Of a DNA stretch of 28,274 nucleotides, positions 1 through 6,734 are shown piece by piece (the stretch's first letter is position 1; each line of letters opens with the position of its first letter). A program made the translations under genes and the position numbers. The notes below the pieces were generated by a model. It saw nothing but the letters and a program-made list of their open reading frames with translations, searched no databases and was not told the DNA's origin. Source of the DNA: an uncultured bacterium (GTDB lineage Bacteria; Bacillota; Clostridia; Oscillospirales; Oscillospiraceae); NCBI GenBank assembly GCA_949286295.1, contig CASECK010000108.1, positions 1 through 28,274 of the forward strand. The letters run 5' to 3'.

Positions 1-2
1 TG

Positions 3-206
3 GTGGAAAGCGAGCAGTTAGCCGCCGCGCTTTTGCGCCTGCCGGAAACGCGGCGGGAAGTGCTGCTTTTGCGGTACTATCTCGGTTACAGCGATGAAGA
101 AATCGGAAGGCTGTTTGGAGTTTGCAGAAGTACAATCTTCCACAGACGGAAAATCGCCTTGTGCTTACTGCGAAAAGAAATGGAGGCGTTAGAGAATGAA
201 GAATAG
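3..206 (+). CDS. Sigma-70 region 4-like protein of a conjugative element (5' end probably outside window)
   Basis: The readable 67 residues are a sigma-70 region 4 helix-turn-helix: an ETRREVLLLRYYLGYSDEEIG stretch is followed by a recognition helix around CRSTIFHRRK. Such proteins are found near the regulatory end of Tn916-like conjugative transposons, where they act as small sigma-like regulators. The first readable codon, GTG at base 3, has no visible ribosome site and lies at the window edge, so the true start is probably upstream. The gene overlaps the next one by 11 bases, as in the usual sigma/HTH_16 pair. Base composition is visibly less GC-rich than the genes from 620 onward, which fits acquired DNA. 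Confidence 0.7.
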   Translation: MESEQLAAALLRLPETRREVLLLRYYLGYSDEEIGRLFGVCRSTIFHRRKIALCLLRKEMEALENEE

Positions 207-405
207 GAAGTACCATTTTCTGCCCTATGAAACGATTGTAGAGGCAGCCGCCGGGGAGCCGGAGGCGGTGAACGCCGTCATTCAAACCTACACCGGCTAC
301 ATCAAATATCTGTCCTACTTTCAAGGGCGTATCAACGACGATATTCAAGATTATCTCACAGTGCAGTTAATGGAAGCCCTGCCCAAGTTCCGCTTTGACA
401 GATAA
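196..405 (+). CDS. Helix-turn-helix (HTH_16) conjugative-transposon protein
   Basis: This complete 69-residue protein has the layout of the HTH_16 family: an N-terminal FLPYETIVEAAAGEPEAVNA helix, a central TYTGYIKYLS segment and a C-terminal DIQDYLTVQLMEALPKFRF helix. Tn916-type elements carry it directly after the sigma-like gene, usually followed by excisionase and integrase. Here it starts inside the end of the sigma-like gene (overlapping ATG), which suggests translational coupling. It is followed by a strong terminator and no xis or int gene, so this is probably a remnant or an unusual end of the element. Its exact molecular role is not established. Confidence 0.75.
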   Translation: MKNRKYHFLPYETIVEAAAGEPEAVNAVIQTYTGYIKYLSYFQGRINDDIQDYLTVQLMEALPKFRFDR

Positions 406-422
406 CAAATAGCAAAGGCAGA

Positions 423-470
423 AAAAGCCGTCAAGGATAACCTTCGCGCCTGAAGTCCTTGACGGCTTTT
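423..470 (+). terminator. Rho-independent terminator after the HTH_16 gene
   Basis: A perfect 15-bp stem (423-437 with 456-470) encloses an 18-base loop. The right arm ends in TTTT and the left arm begins with AAAA, so it could work in both directions. Confidence 0.85.
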
Positions 471-620
471 CCCATCTTTACTGCCGGGTAGACCAGAGGG
501 CGCAAACGGATAGACCGCTTGCGCCCTCAAACATGGTCTTTGTTTTCACTGCCAGCGTGGAGATTGAGACGGGCAAAAGCCTTGATGGATGGGGCTTGCA
601 TTTGCCTCTCTGCTTTCCCC
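471..620. other. Gap at the mobile-element/chromosome junction with an inverted repeat
   Basis: A perfect 10-bp inverted repeat (496-505 with 519-528, GAGGGCGCAA / TTGCGCCCTC) lies here without a T-run. A short open frame from ATG 534 (MVFVFTASVEIETGK...) continues into the antisense of the IclR gene; it has no clear ribosome site and I do not recognise it. It may be a gene remnant. GC content rises from about 600 onward. Confidence 0.4.
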
Positions 621-1418
621 TCACAGGCCGGCGGCCGGGCTGGGCAGGCGCGCGCCCCCCAGCAGCGTGGTGATGGCGCTGGCGCTTTTCATAATCTCGC
701 CGGCGGCGGCCTGTATCCGCTCCCCGTCCAGCCGGGCGGCGGGAGCCGAGGCGCTGATGGCCCCCACCGGCGCTCCGCTGTAGTCAAACACAGGGGCCGC
801 GATGCACACCACCCCCTGCTCGTGTTCCTCGTTGTCCACCGCGTAGCCCAGCTCTCGAATCCGCTTCAGCTCGTCCAACAGCTGCTCATACCGGGTAATG
901 GTGTTGGGGGTAAAGGCGGTGACCACCGTGCGCCCCCAGATACCCCGCACCTCCTCCCGGGACAGATAGGCCAGGATGCTCTTGCCCACGGCGGTGCAGT
1001 ACATGGGGCTGTGCAGCCCCACGAAGGAGGCCATGCGCACGATGGTGTTGCTGGTGTCCTCCTTATAGAGATAGACCACCTCGTCCGCGTACCGGGCCAC
1101 CAGATGGATGGTCTCCCCGGTAAAGTCGGCCAGATGCTCCAGATAGGGCCTTGCGATGGACACCAGGTTGACCCCGCCCACCGCCCGGCTGCCCACCTCG
1201 AACAGGCGCATGGTCAGCCGGTAGCGGCCCATCAGCGGCTCTTTTTGGACATAGCCCCGGGCAATCAGCGCGGACAGCAGCCGGTGGGTGGTGCTGATGT
1301 GCAGCCCCACCGTGTTGCTCAGGTCGGTCAGCGACATCCCGTGGGAGGTGGCGCCCAGCGCCTCGATAATATCAATCACCCGGTCGATGGACTGGACCGG
1401 GGAAGCTTGCGCGGCCAT
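621..1418 (-). CDS. IclR family transcriptional regulator (KdgR-like)
   Basis: The 265-residue protein has the IclR arrangement. A winged helix-turn-helix spans about residues 8-68 (SIDRVIDIIEAL, then LTDLSNTVGLHISTTHRLL). The effector-binding domain spans about 85-250, with HLVARYADEVVYL, the Cys-bearing SPMYCTAVGKSILA and YAVDNEEHEQGVVCIAAPV. Start ATG 1418 has a GAGGAGGA ribosome site 8-10 bases upstream. It is divergent from kdgK-eda across a 237-base gap containing promoters and dyads. It therefore probably controls 2-keto-3-deoxygluconate catabolism, as KdgR-type IclR proteins do. The family assignment is firm; the target and inducer are inferred from position. Confidence 0.9.
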   Translation of the reverse strand: MAAQASPVQSIDRVIDIIEALGATSHGMSLTDLSNTVGLHISTTHRLLSALIARGYVQKEPLMGRYRLTMRLFEVGSRAVGGVNLVSIARPYLEHLADFTGETIHLVARYADEVVYLYKEDTSNTIVRMASFVGLHSPMYCTAVGKSILAYLSREEVRGIWGRTVVTAFTPNTITRYEQLLDELKRIRELGYAVDNEEHEQGVVCIAAPVFDYSGAPVGAISASAPAARLDGERIQAAAGEIMKSASAITTLLGGARLPSPAAGL

Positions 1419-1479
1419 ACTCCGTCCTCCTCCTCATACAGCGGTCGGTTTCTCAAAAATTCTGTAAGTGTGTATAGAT

Positions 1480-1509
1480 ACAATAGCATATTTTTGTGGA
1501 AAAAGTCAA
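1480..1509 (-). promoter_or_regulatory. Promoter of the iclR-type gene
   Basis: On the minus strand TTGACT (1504-1509) and TATTGT (1480-1485) are separated by 18 bases, about 60 bases upstream of the start codon. The -35 is good and the -10 is moderate. Confidence 0.5.
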
Positions 1510-1530
1510 TGAAAAATCCCGCCCTACCGG

Positions 1531-1597
1531 TTGACATTTTGGGGAAAATTTTATACCATGGTATTGCTTATCGTAATACGGTATCAATTATCGTATT
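1531..1597 (+). promoter_or_regulatory. kdgK promoter and probable IclR/KdgR operator region
   Basis: TTGACA (1531-1536) is followed at 17 bases by TACCAT (1554-1559). A perfect 12-bp palindrome, ATACCATGGTAT (1553-1564), sits on the -10. Immediately downstream, AATACGGTA (1575-1583) and TATCGTATT (1589-1597) form an imperfect inverted repeat. TTATCGTAAT (1568-1577) and TTATCGTATT (1588-1597) form a direct repeat exactly 20 bases apart. This dense AT-rich pattern between divergent genes suggests operators for the IclR protein; the binding itself is inferred. Confidence 0.6.
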
Positions 1598-1655
1598 ATG
1601 AAATATCAAGAGGAGGCCAATCCCCTCCATTTCAGAAAAAAGGAGCGCTGCGACC

Positions 1656-2687
1656 ATGGCAGACCGAGTGATCACCTTTGGCGAAATCATGCTGCGGCTA
1701 AACCCGGAGGGGTATCTGCGCTTTGTGCAGGCCGGCCGGTTTGAGGCCACCTACGGCGGGGGCGAGGCCAATGTGGCCGTCTCCCTGGCCAACTACGGGC
1801 TGGACGCGGCCTTTGTGTCCAAGGTGCCCGCCCACGAGATTGGCCAGTGCGCCATCAACGAGCTGCGCCGCTACGGAGTGGACACCGGCGGAATCGTCCG
1901 GGGGGGCGAGCGGCTGGGCATCTACTTCTGCGAAAAGGGGGCCTCCCAGCGCCCCTCCAAGGTCATCTACGACCGGGCCGGCTCCTCCATGGCCCTTGCC
2001 GCGCCCGAGGATTTCCACTGGGACGCCATCTTCGAGGGGGCCAGGTGGTTCCACTTTACCGGCATCACCCCGGCCCTGGGGGGCGCGCTGCCTGAAATCT
2101 GCCTGGCCGCCTGCAAGGCCGCCCGGGCCAAGGGGGTGACCGTCTCCTGCGACCTGAACTTCCGCAAGAAGCTGTGGACCTCCCAGCGGGCCGGTCAGGT
2201 CATGGGGCAGCTGCTGCCCTATGTGGACGTGTGCATCGCCAACGAGGAGGATGCCAAGGACGTGTTCGGCATCGAGGCGGAGAACAGCGACATCAACGCC
2301 GGCAAGCTGGACCGGCAGGGCTATGTCAGCGTGGCCCGGCAGTTGGCCGGCCGGTTTGGCTGCGGCAAGGTGGCCATCACCCTGCGGGGTTCTCTGTCGG
2401 CCAGCGTCAACGACTGGGCCGGGATGCTCTACTCGAAAGATGGGGACAGCGCCTGCTTCTCCACCACCTACCGGGTGCAGATTGTGGACCGGGTGGGGGG
2501 CGGCGATTCCTTTGGCGGCGGCCTGATTTACGCCCTGATCAGCGGCTATGACAGCCAGAAGGCCATCGACTTCGCCGTGGCCGCCTCCTGCCTGAAGCAC
2601 ACCGTGGAGCACGACTTCAACCATATGTCCCTGTCCGAGGTGGCCGCCCTGGCCGCCGGCAACGCCTCCGGACGGGTCCAGCGGTAA
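1656..2687 (+). CDS. kdgK: 2-dehydro-3-deoxygluconokinase (PfkB family sugar kinase)
   Basis: The enzyme phosphorylates 2-keto-3-deoxygluconate to KDPG with ATP. The 343-residue protein begins with the PfkB N-terminal signature (FGEIMLRLNPEG, then YGGGEANVAVSLANYGLDAAFVSK). It ends with the anion-hole motif DRVGGGDSFGGGLIYAL, in which D284 should be the catalytic base. Cytosolic residues such as NEEDAKDVFGIE and SCDLNFRKKLW are typical of KdgK rather than fructokinase or ribokinase. ATG 1656 has an AAGGAG site. The gene lies before a KDPG aldolase and divergent from an IclR gene, completing the two-step route to pyruvate and glyceraldehyde-3-phosphate. Other PfkB sugar kinases remain possible without the context. 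Confidence 0.88.
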   Translation: MADRVITFGEIMLRLNPEGYLRFVQAGRFEATYGGGEANVAVSLANYGLDAAFVSKVPAHEIGQCAINELRRYGVDTGGIVRGGERLGIYFCEKGASQRPSKVIYDRAGSSMALAAPEDFHWDAIFEGARWFHFTGITPALGGALPEICLAACKAARAKGVTVSCDLNFRKKLWTSQRAGQVMGQLLPYVDVCIANEEDAKDVFGIEAENSDINAGKLDRQGYVSVARQLAGRFGCGKVAITLRGSLSASVNDWAGMLYSKDGDSACFSTTYRVQIVDRVGGGDSFGGGLIYALISGYDSQKAIDFAVAASCLKHTVEHDFNHMSLSEVAALAAGNASGRVQR

Positions 2688-2697
2688 GGCCCCCGCA

Positions 2698-2774
2698 CCC
2701 CGCCGACGGCGGGGCGCGTGCCCATATCTTTCCTTTCTTCCCATGGGGCGCCGCCCGGAACCGGGCGGCGCCCC
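2698..2774 (+). other. Two GC-rich hairpins between kdgK and the aldolase gene
   Basis: A 7-bp hairpin (2698-2704 with 2708-2714) is followed by a perfect 14-bp inverted repeat (2745-2758 with 2761-2774) separated by only two bases. No T-run follows, so this is more likely an mRNA processing or stability element, or an attenuator, than a full terminator. Confidence 0.5.
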
Positions 2775-2820
2775 GCCCTACCTGCGCCTGTCCCATAATC
2801 TTACAAAGGAGTGAAGTCCC

Positions 2821-3783
2821 GTGAACCCCATCCTGCATCAGTTTGACCTGCTGGGCGTCATCCCCGTGGTGGTGCTGGACGACGCGAAGGACGCCGTCCC
2901 TCTGGCCCTGGCCATGAAGGAGGGCGGCCTGCCCTGCTACGAGGTCACCCTGCGCACCGCCGCCGCCCTGGATTCCATTTCCGCCATCGCCGCCCTGGGC
3001 GACGGGGAGATGCTGCTGGGGGCCGGCTCGGTCCTCACCCTGGACCACTGCAAGGACGCCCTGGCCGCCGGCGCCCGCTTCATCGTCTCCCCCGGCCTCA
3101 ACACCAGGGTGGTGGAGTACTGCCTGGAGCGGGACATCCCCGTCCTGCCCGGCTGTGCCACCCCCACGGAAATCATGGCGGCCATGGAATTGGGGCTGGA
3201 CACCGTGAAATTCTTCCCCGCCAACGTGTACGGCGGCTTAGGGGCCATGAAGGCCCTGTCCGGTCCCTTCCCGGGGCTGAAATTCGTCCCCACCGGGGGC
3301 GTTAGCGCCGGCAACCTGGCCGAATATCTGGCCGCCCCCTTCGTCCGGGCCGTGGGCGGCAGCTGGCTGTGCACGAAGGCGGATGTGAAGGCGGGCAGCT
3401 TTGACAAAATCACCACCCTGTGCCGGCAGGCCCGCCAGCTCGCCCTTGGATTCGAGGTGGCCCATACCGGCATCAACCCCGCCGGCGGGCAGGCCGCCGG
3501 GGATATCTGCCAGGCCCTGAGCCAGACCTTCGGCCTGCCCGTCCGGGAGGGCGGCAGCTCCTGCTTTGCCTCCCCGGCCATCGAGGTCATGCGCAACGCC
3601 GGCCGGGGGACCTGCGGCCACGTGGCCGTGGCCACCAACAGCGTGGAGCGCGCCGTGGCCGAGCTGGAGCGCCGGGGAGTCCCCGTGGATATGAGCAGCG
3701 CCAAATACAAGGACGGGCGGCTGATTGCCGTCTACCTCCGGGACGAGATTGGCGGCTTTGCCTTCCACCTGCTCCAGAAATAA
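2821..3783 (+). CDS. eda: KDPG/KHG aldolase fused to a VOC (glyoxalase-like) domain
   Basis: Residues 1-205 are a class I KDPG aldolase, which splits 2-keto-3-deoxy-6-phosphogluconate to pyruvate and glyceraldehyde-3-phosphate. They contain EVTLRT with E41, GAGSVLT, and the Schiff-base lysine K130 in TVKFFPA followed by PTGGV. Residues about 212-320 are an extra domain that looks like a vicinal-oxygen-chelate fold: GHVAVATNSVERAVAELERRG, then DGRLIAVYLRDEIGGFAFHLL. Typical Eda proteins have about 210 residues, so this one is about 110 longer. The start is GTG 2821 with an AAAGGAGTG site. It is in the kdgK operon. The role of the second domain is unknown to me. Confidence 0.88.
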   Translation: MNPILHQFDLLGVIPVVVLDDAKDAVPLALAMKEGGLPCYEVTLRTAAALDSISAIAALGDGEMLLGAGSVLTLDHCKDALAAGARFIVSPGLNTRVVEYCLERDIPVLPGCATPTEIMAAMELGLDTVKFFPANVYGGLGAMKALSGPFPGLKFVPTGGVSAGNLAEYLAAPFVRAVGGSWLCTKADVKAGSFDKITTLCRQARQLALGFEVAHTGINPAGGQAAGDICQALSQTFGLPVREGGSSCFASPAIEVMRNAGRGTCGHVAVATNSVERAVAELERRGVPVDMSSAKYKDGRLIAVYLRDEIGGFAFHLLQK

Positions 3784-3793
3784 GCCCATCCAT

Positions 3794-3890
3794 CATGATA
3801 CAGCCGGCCGCCCCTCTGGGGTGGCCGGCTGTATCATGGTCCGGCAAGAGGCGTCCGCGGACGGAAACCTCTTGCCGGAAGGGTCTTTTT
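3794..3890. terminator. Tandem terminators between convergent eda and ABC ATPase genes
   Basis: The first is a 21-bp stem with one G-T pair (3794-3814 with 3818-3838, loop TCT). The second is a perfect 12-bp stem (3840-3851 with 3868-3879) followed by TCTTTTT. The T-run serves the plus-strand operon; the stems may also stop minus-strand transcription. Confidence 0.85.
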
Positions 3891-4647
3891 ACACACCGGC
3901 GGCGGGAGCCACGTAGAAGTTCTCCCCCGCCCGGCCTATGCGGACGCCAAACACCCGCTCCAGGGCGCCGCTGGATAGCAGCTGCTCCGGCGGGCCGCAC
4001 TGCACCGCCCTTCCCCCGTCCATCAGCACAATCTGTCCGCTGTACCGCAGGGCGTGGGCCAGGTCGTGCAGCACCATCACCACCGTCTTTCCCCGCCCCT
4101 TCAGCCCGGCAATCAGCTCCAGCAGCTCAAACTGCCTGCCCGGGTCCAGATAGGTGGACGGCTCGTCCAGCAGGATAAGCCGGGTGTCCTGGGCCAGGGC
4201 CATGGCCAGATACACCCGCTGCCGCTGGCCGCCGGACAGCTCCCGCAGGTCCCGGCGGGCCCACTGGGCCACCCCCACCGCCTCCATGGCCCCCTCCACC
4301 GCCCGCCTGTCCTCTGGCCGCAGCCGGCGGGAGAAGCCCAGATAGGGGAAGCGCCCATGGCACACCAGGGCCTCTACGGTGATGGCGGGCACATCGCGCA
4401 CCTGGGGCATAAAGGCGGCCGCCTGGGCCAGCTCTTTGCGGCTATAGTCCGGCAGGGGCCTTCCCTCCAGCAGGATTTGCCCGCTCCACAACGGCAGCTG
4501 CCCCGCCGCCGCCCGGAGCAGCGTGGTCTTGCCGCAGCCGTTGGGGCCCACCAGGGTGGTCACCTCCCCGGCGGGGGCGGTGAAACTCACCTGGCGGAGC
4601 ACCTGCTCCCGGCCGTACCCGGCGGCGGCCTGCCGAATTTCAAGCAT
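3889..4647 (-). CDS. Iron-chelate/corrinoid-type ABC transporter ATP-binding protein (FecE-like)
   Basis: This 252-residue ATPase carries Walker A (VGPNGCGKTTLL), the Q-loop (FMPQVRD), the ABC signature (LSGGQRQRVYLA), Walker B (RLILLDEPSTYLD) and the H-loop (VMVLHDLAHAL). The sequence type is that of importers for siderophores, haem or cobalamin. ATG 4647 (MLEIRQAAAGYG) is chosen over in-frame Met codons up to 4764. Those upstream residues are the permease read in another frame and give an implausible Cys/Trp-rich leader. The start overlaps the permease stop by 8 bases, implying translational coupling. The substrate cannot be fixed from sequence. Confidence 0.92.
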   Translation of the reverse strand: MLEIRQAAAGYGREQVLRQVSFTAPAGEVTTLVGPNGCGKTTLLRAAAGQLPLWSGQILLEGRPLPDYSRKELAQAAAFMPQVRDVPAITVEALVCHGRFPYLGFSRRLRPEDRRAVEGAMEAVGVAQWARRDLRELSGGQRQRVYLAMALAQDTRLILLDEPSTYLDPGRQFELLELIAGLKGRGKTVVMVLHDLAHALRYSGQIVLMDGGRAVQCGPPEQLLSSGALERVFGVRIGRAGENFYVAPAAGV

Positions 4648-5674
4648 GGACCCGCCCCCGCTTCCCCCGCAGCAGCAGATACAGGAAAAAGGGTCCGCCC
4701 AGCAGGGACATAAGGATGCCCACCGGCACCTCAAAGGGGGCGAACAGCACCCGGGCCAGCACATCGCACGCCAGCACGAAGGCCCCGCCCAGCAGGGCCG
4801 CGGCCGGGAACAGCCAGCGGTTGTCCTCCCCCATCAGCCGCCGGGCGGCGTGGGGGACCAGCAGGCCCACAAACCCCAGCAGGCCGCAGAAACTGACCGC
4901 GCCCCCCGCCAGCAGCGCGGCGGCCAAACTGGCCAGAAACCGCACCCGGACCACGTGCAGGCCCAGTCCGGCGGCGCTCTCCTCCCCCAGCTGGAGCACA
5001 TTCAAATCCACCGCCAGCAGCAGGGCCAGCGCCCCGCCCAGCAGCAGATAGCCCCCCGCGCCACACACCGCCCCCATAGTCACCCCGGAGAACCCTCCCA
5101 GCAGAAAGCCGGAGGCCCCCACCACCGTCTCCGGGGACAGGAGGGTGATGGCGTTGGTGCCGGCGGTGAGCATACTGCTCACCGCCAGGCCCGCCAGAAT
5201 CAGCGACGTGCGGGACAGCCCCGCCCGGGCGGCCAGCAGGTAAATGAACAGGGCGGTGAGCAGCGCCCCCAGAAAGGAGGCCAGCGCCGCCGTCCCAGAC
5301 GCACCGGGGAAGAGCAGCGCGGCCAGCATGGCGGAAAAGCCAGCGCCGGCGTTGACCCCGATAACGTTTGGGCTGGCCATGGCGTTGTTCAGCACCGCCT
5401 GAATCAGCGCCCCGGCCAGGGCCAGGGCCGCCCCGGCCAGCAGGGCGGCCGCCGTCCGGGGCAGGCGCACATGGACCAGTATCCGCCAGACCGTGTCCTC
5501 CCGGTCTCCGGCGGCCAGGGCGGCCAGCAGCCGGGCCAGGGAGTAGTCCTGGCTGCCCCACCGCAGGCTCAGCAGCGCCGCGGCGCACAGCGCAACCGTC
5601 AAAAGCAGCAGCACCGCCCCCCGCCGCTCATGGCAGGGGCGCGTCAGGATAGAGAATTTCGGCAAGACAGGCAT
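4640..5674 (-). CDS. FecCD-family ABC transporter permease
   Basis: The 344-residue protein is almost wholly hydrophobic, with about nine to ten membrane spans. It has FecCD/BtuC landmarks: VRLPRTAAALLAGAALALAGALIQ near the N-terminus, NPNVIGVN-like SPNVIGVNAGAGF, and GLLGFVGLLVPHAARRLMGEDNR, the region that contacts the ATPase. ATG 5674 is preferred because a GGGGGGAG ribosome site lies 6 bases upstream and the resulting length is normal. It overlaps the end of the binding-protein gene by 47 bases, typical of these operons. It forms the membrane pore of an importer for a chelated metal or corrinoid-like compound. Confidence 0.9.
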   Translation of the reverse strand: MPVLPKFSILTRPCHERRGAVLLLLTVALCAAALLSLRWGSQDYSLARLLAALAAGDREDTVWRILVHVRLPRTAAALLAGAALALAGALIQAVLNNAMASPNVIGVNAGAGFSAMLAALLFPGASGTAALASFLGALLTALFIYLLAARAGLSRTSLILAGLAVSSMLTAGTNAITLLSPETVVGASGFLLGGFSGVTMGAVCGAGGYLLLGGALALLLAVDLNVLQLGEESAAGLGLHVVRVRFLASLAAALLAGGAVSFCGLLGFVGLLVPHAARRLMGEDNRWLFPAAALLGGAFVLACDVLARVLFAPFEVPVGILMSLLGGPFFLYLLLRGKRGRVHA

Positions 5675-6572
5675 AGCTCTCCCCCCAGCGGGCATTGGGC
5701 TTATAGTGAAACAGCTGCCTGGGCAGCAGCACATACCGCCCGTTCCGGACGGCGCTCAGCCCCGCCCAGGCGGGGTTGTCCTCAAAGGCGGAGCGCATAT
5801 AGGCCAGGGCGGCCTCGTCGCTGGACCCCATGGTGGTCAACAGGATAAAGTCCGGGTCGGCGGCCAGAATCTCCTCCATGCTCAGCTCCTCCAGCAGGCT
5901 CTCGTGCCGGGAGACCAGGTTGTCAGCCCCCAGGTCCCGGAGGATGACCCCCGCCAGGTTGTCCTCCCCCTTGGCCTTCGCCCCGGTGGAGAAGGCCCGG
6001 ATGAGCAGAACGGTGGGCGCGTCCCGCCCCTCCACCGCCTCCAGCACCTGCTGAATCTCCGCCTGGACGGCCAGGCCGTGCTTCTCGTACAGGTCCATCC
6101 GGCCGGTCATGGCGCAAAACTGCTCCAGCATGGCCAGATACTCCTCAAACATATCCGCCCGGTAGTAGGCGTGGGGGATATCCGCCTGGACCAGCGCGCC
6201 GTGCAGGTCCGCCTGCCCGGCGATGTCGGCGGCCAAAATCACAAAGTCGGGCCGGGCGGCGATAATCTCCTCCAAATTGGGCTCCTTCACCGTGCCCACC
6301 ACGGCGGCGCCCTCTAAGTCCAGATTCCGCTCCTCCACCGCGTCGCTGGTGGCCCCCACCAGCGTCCCGCCCGCCAGCTGCCAGGTCTCGGCAAAGCTGC
6401 CGTACAGGGACACCACCCGCTCCCAGCTGCGGATGGAGGCCTCATAGCCCAGCGCGTCGGTGAAGGTGAGGCCGGCCTCCTCCCCGCGCTCCGCCGGGGC
6501 GGCGGGGGCGGCGCAGCCGGCCAGAAGGGTCGCCGCCAGCACTGGGGCAAGCAGCCGCTTCCAAAGTCTCAT
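5628..6572 (-). CDS. Substrate-binding lipoprotein of the ABC importer (FecB/BtuF-like)
   Basis: The 314-residue protein begins with a lipoprotein signal (MRLWKRLLAPVLAATLLAGC, lipid-modified C20). An Ala/Pro-rich linker follows, then a class III periplasmic-binding fold: ERVVSLYGSFAETWQLAGG, NLEEIIAARPDFVILAA, then SMEEILAADPDFILLTTMG. ATG 6572 has an AAGGAG site 7 bases upstream. Longer open frame upstream is antisense to the reductase gene and is not coding on this strand. It is first in a three-gene import operon. The WQLAGGTLVGATSDAVEERN opening resembles clostridial FecB-type proteins of unassigned ligand, so iron-siderophore, haem and corrinoid are all possible. Confidence 0.9.
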   Translation of the reverse strand: MRLWKRLLAPVLAATLLAGCAAPAAPAERGEEAGLTFTDALGYEASIRSWERVVSLYGSFAETWQLAGGTLVGATSDAVEERNLDLEGAAVVGTVKEPNLEEIIAARPDFVILAADIAGQADLHGALVQADIPHAYYRADMFEEYLAMLEQFCAMTGRMDLYEKHGLAVQAEIQQVLEAVEGRDAPTVLLIRAFSTGAKAKGEDNLAGVILRDLGADNLVSRHESLLEELSMEEILAADPDFILLTTMGSSDEAALAYMRSAFEDNPAWAGLSAVRNGRYVLLPRQLFHYKPNARWGESYACLAEILYPDAPLP

Positions 6573-6606
6573 TTCTTTGCTCCTTTTCAAAATTGTTCCA
6601 CAAAAG

Positions 6607-6634
6607 AGTGTACCGAAACCGGGGGATTTGTCAA
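6607..6634 (-). promoter_or_regulatory. Promoter of the ABC importer operon
   Basis: On the minus strand a perfect TTGACA (6629-6634) is followed after 16 bases by TACACT (6607-6612), 35 bases upstream of the start codon. Confidence 0.6.
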
Positions 6635-6641
6635 GTACGGC

Positions 6642-6671
6642 TTGCGGGCGGGCCGGCGGATATGGTAGAAT
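6642..6671 (+). promoter_or_regulatory. Extended -10 promoter of the siroheme reductase gene
   Basis: TGGTAGAAT (6663-6671) is an extended -10. A weak -35, TTGCGG (6642-6647), lies 18 bases before it. The start site would be about 55-60 bases before the ATG. Confidence 0.55.
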
Positions 6672-6734
6672 AAAATATTGGGGACTGTCCGCCCGCCCCT
6701 GCGCGGACGGCCCACAGACAAGGAGGAACTCATC

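Noticed and set aside
4523..5848. Long plus-strand frame opposite the ABC transporter genes
   Set aside because: It is Gln/Arg/Pro-rich antisense shadow; the minus strand carries clear FecCD and ATPase motifs.
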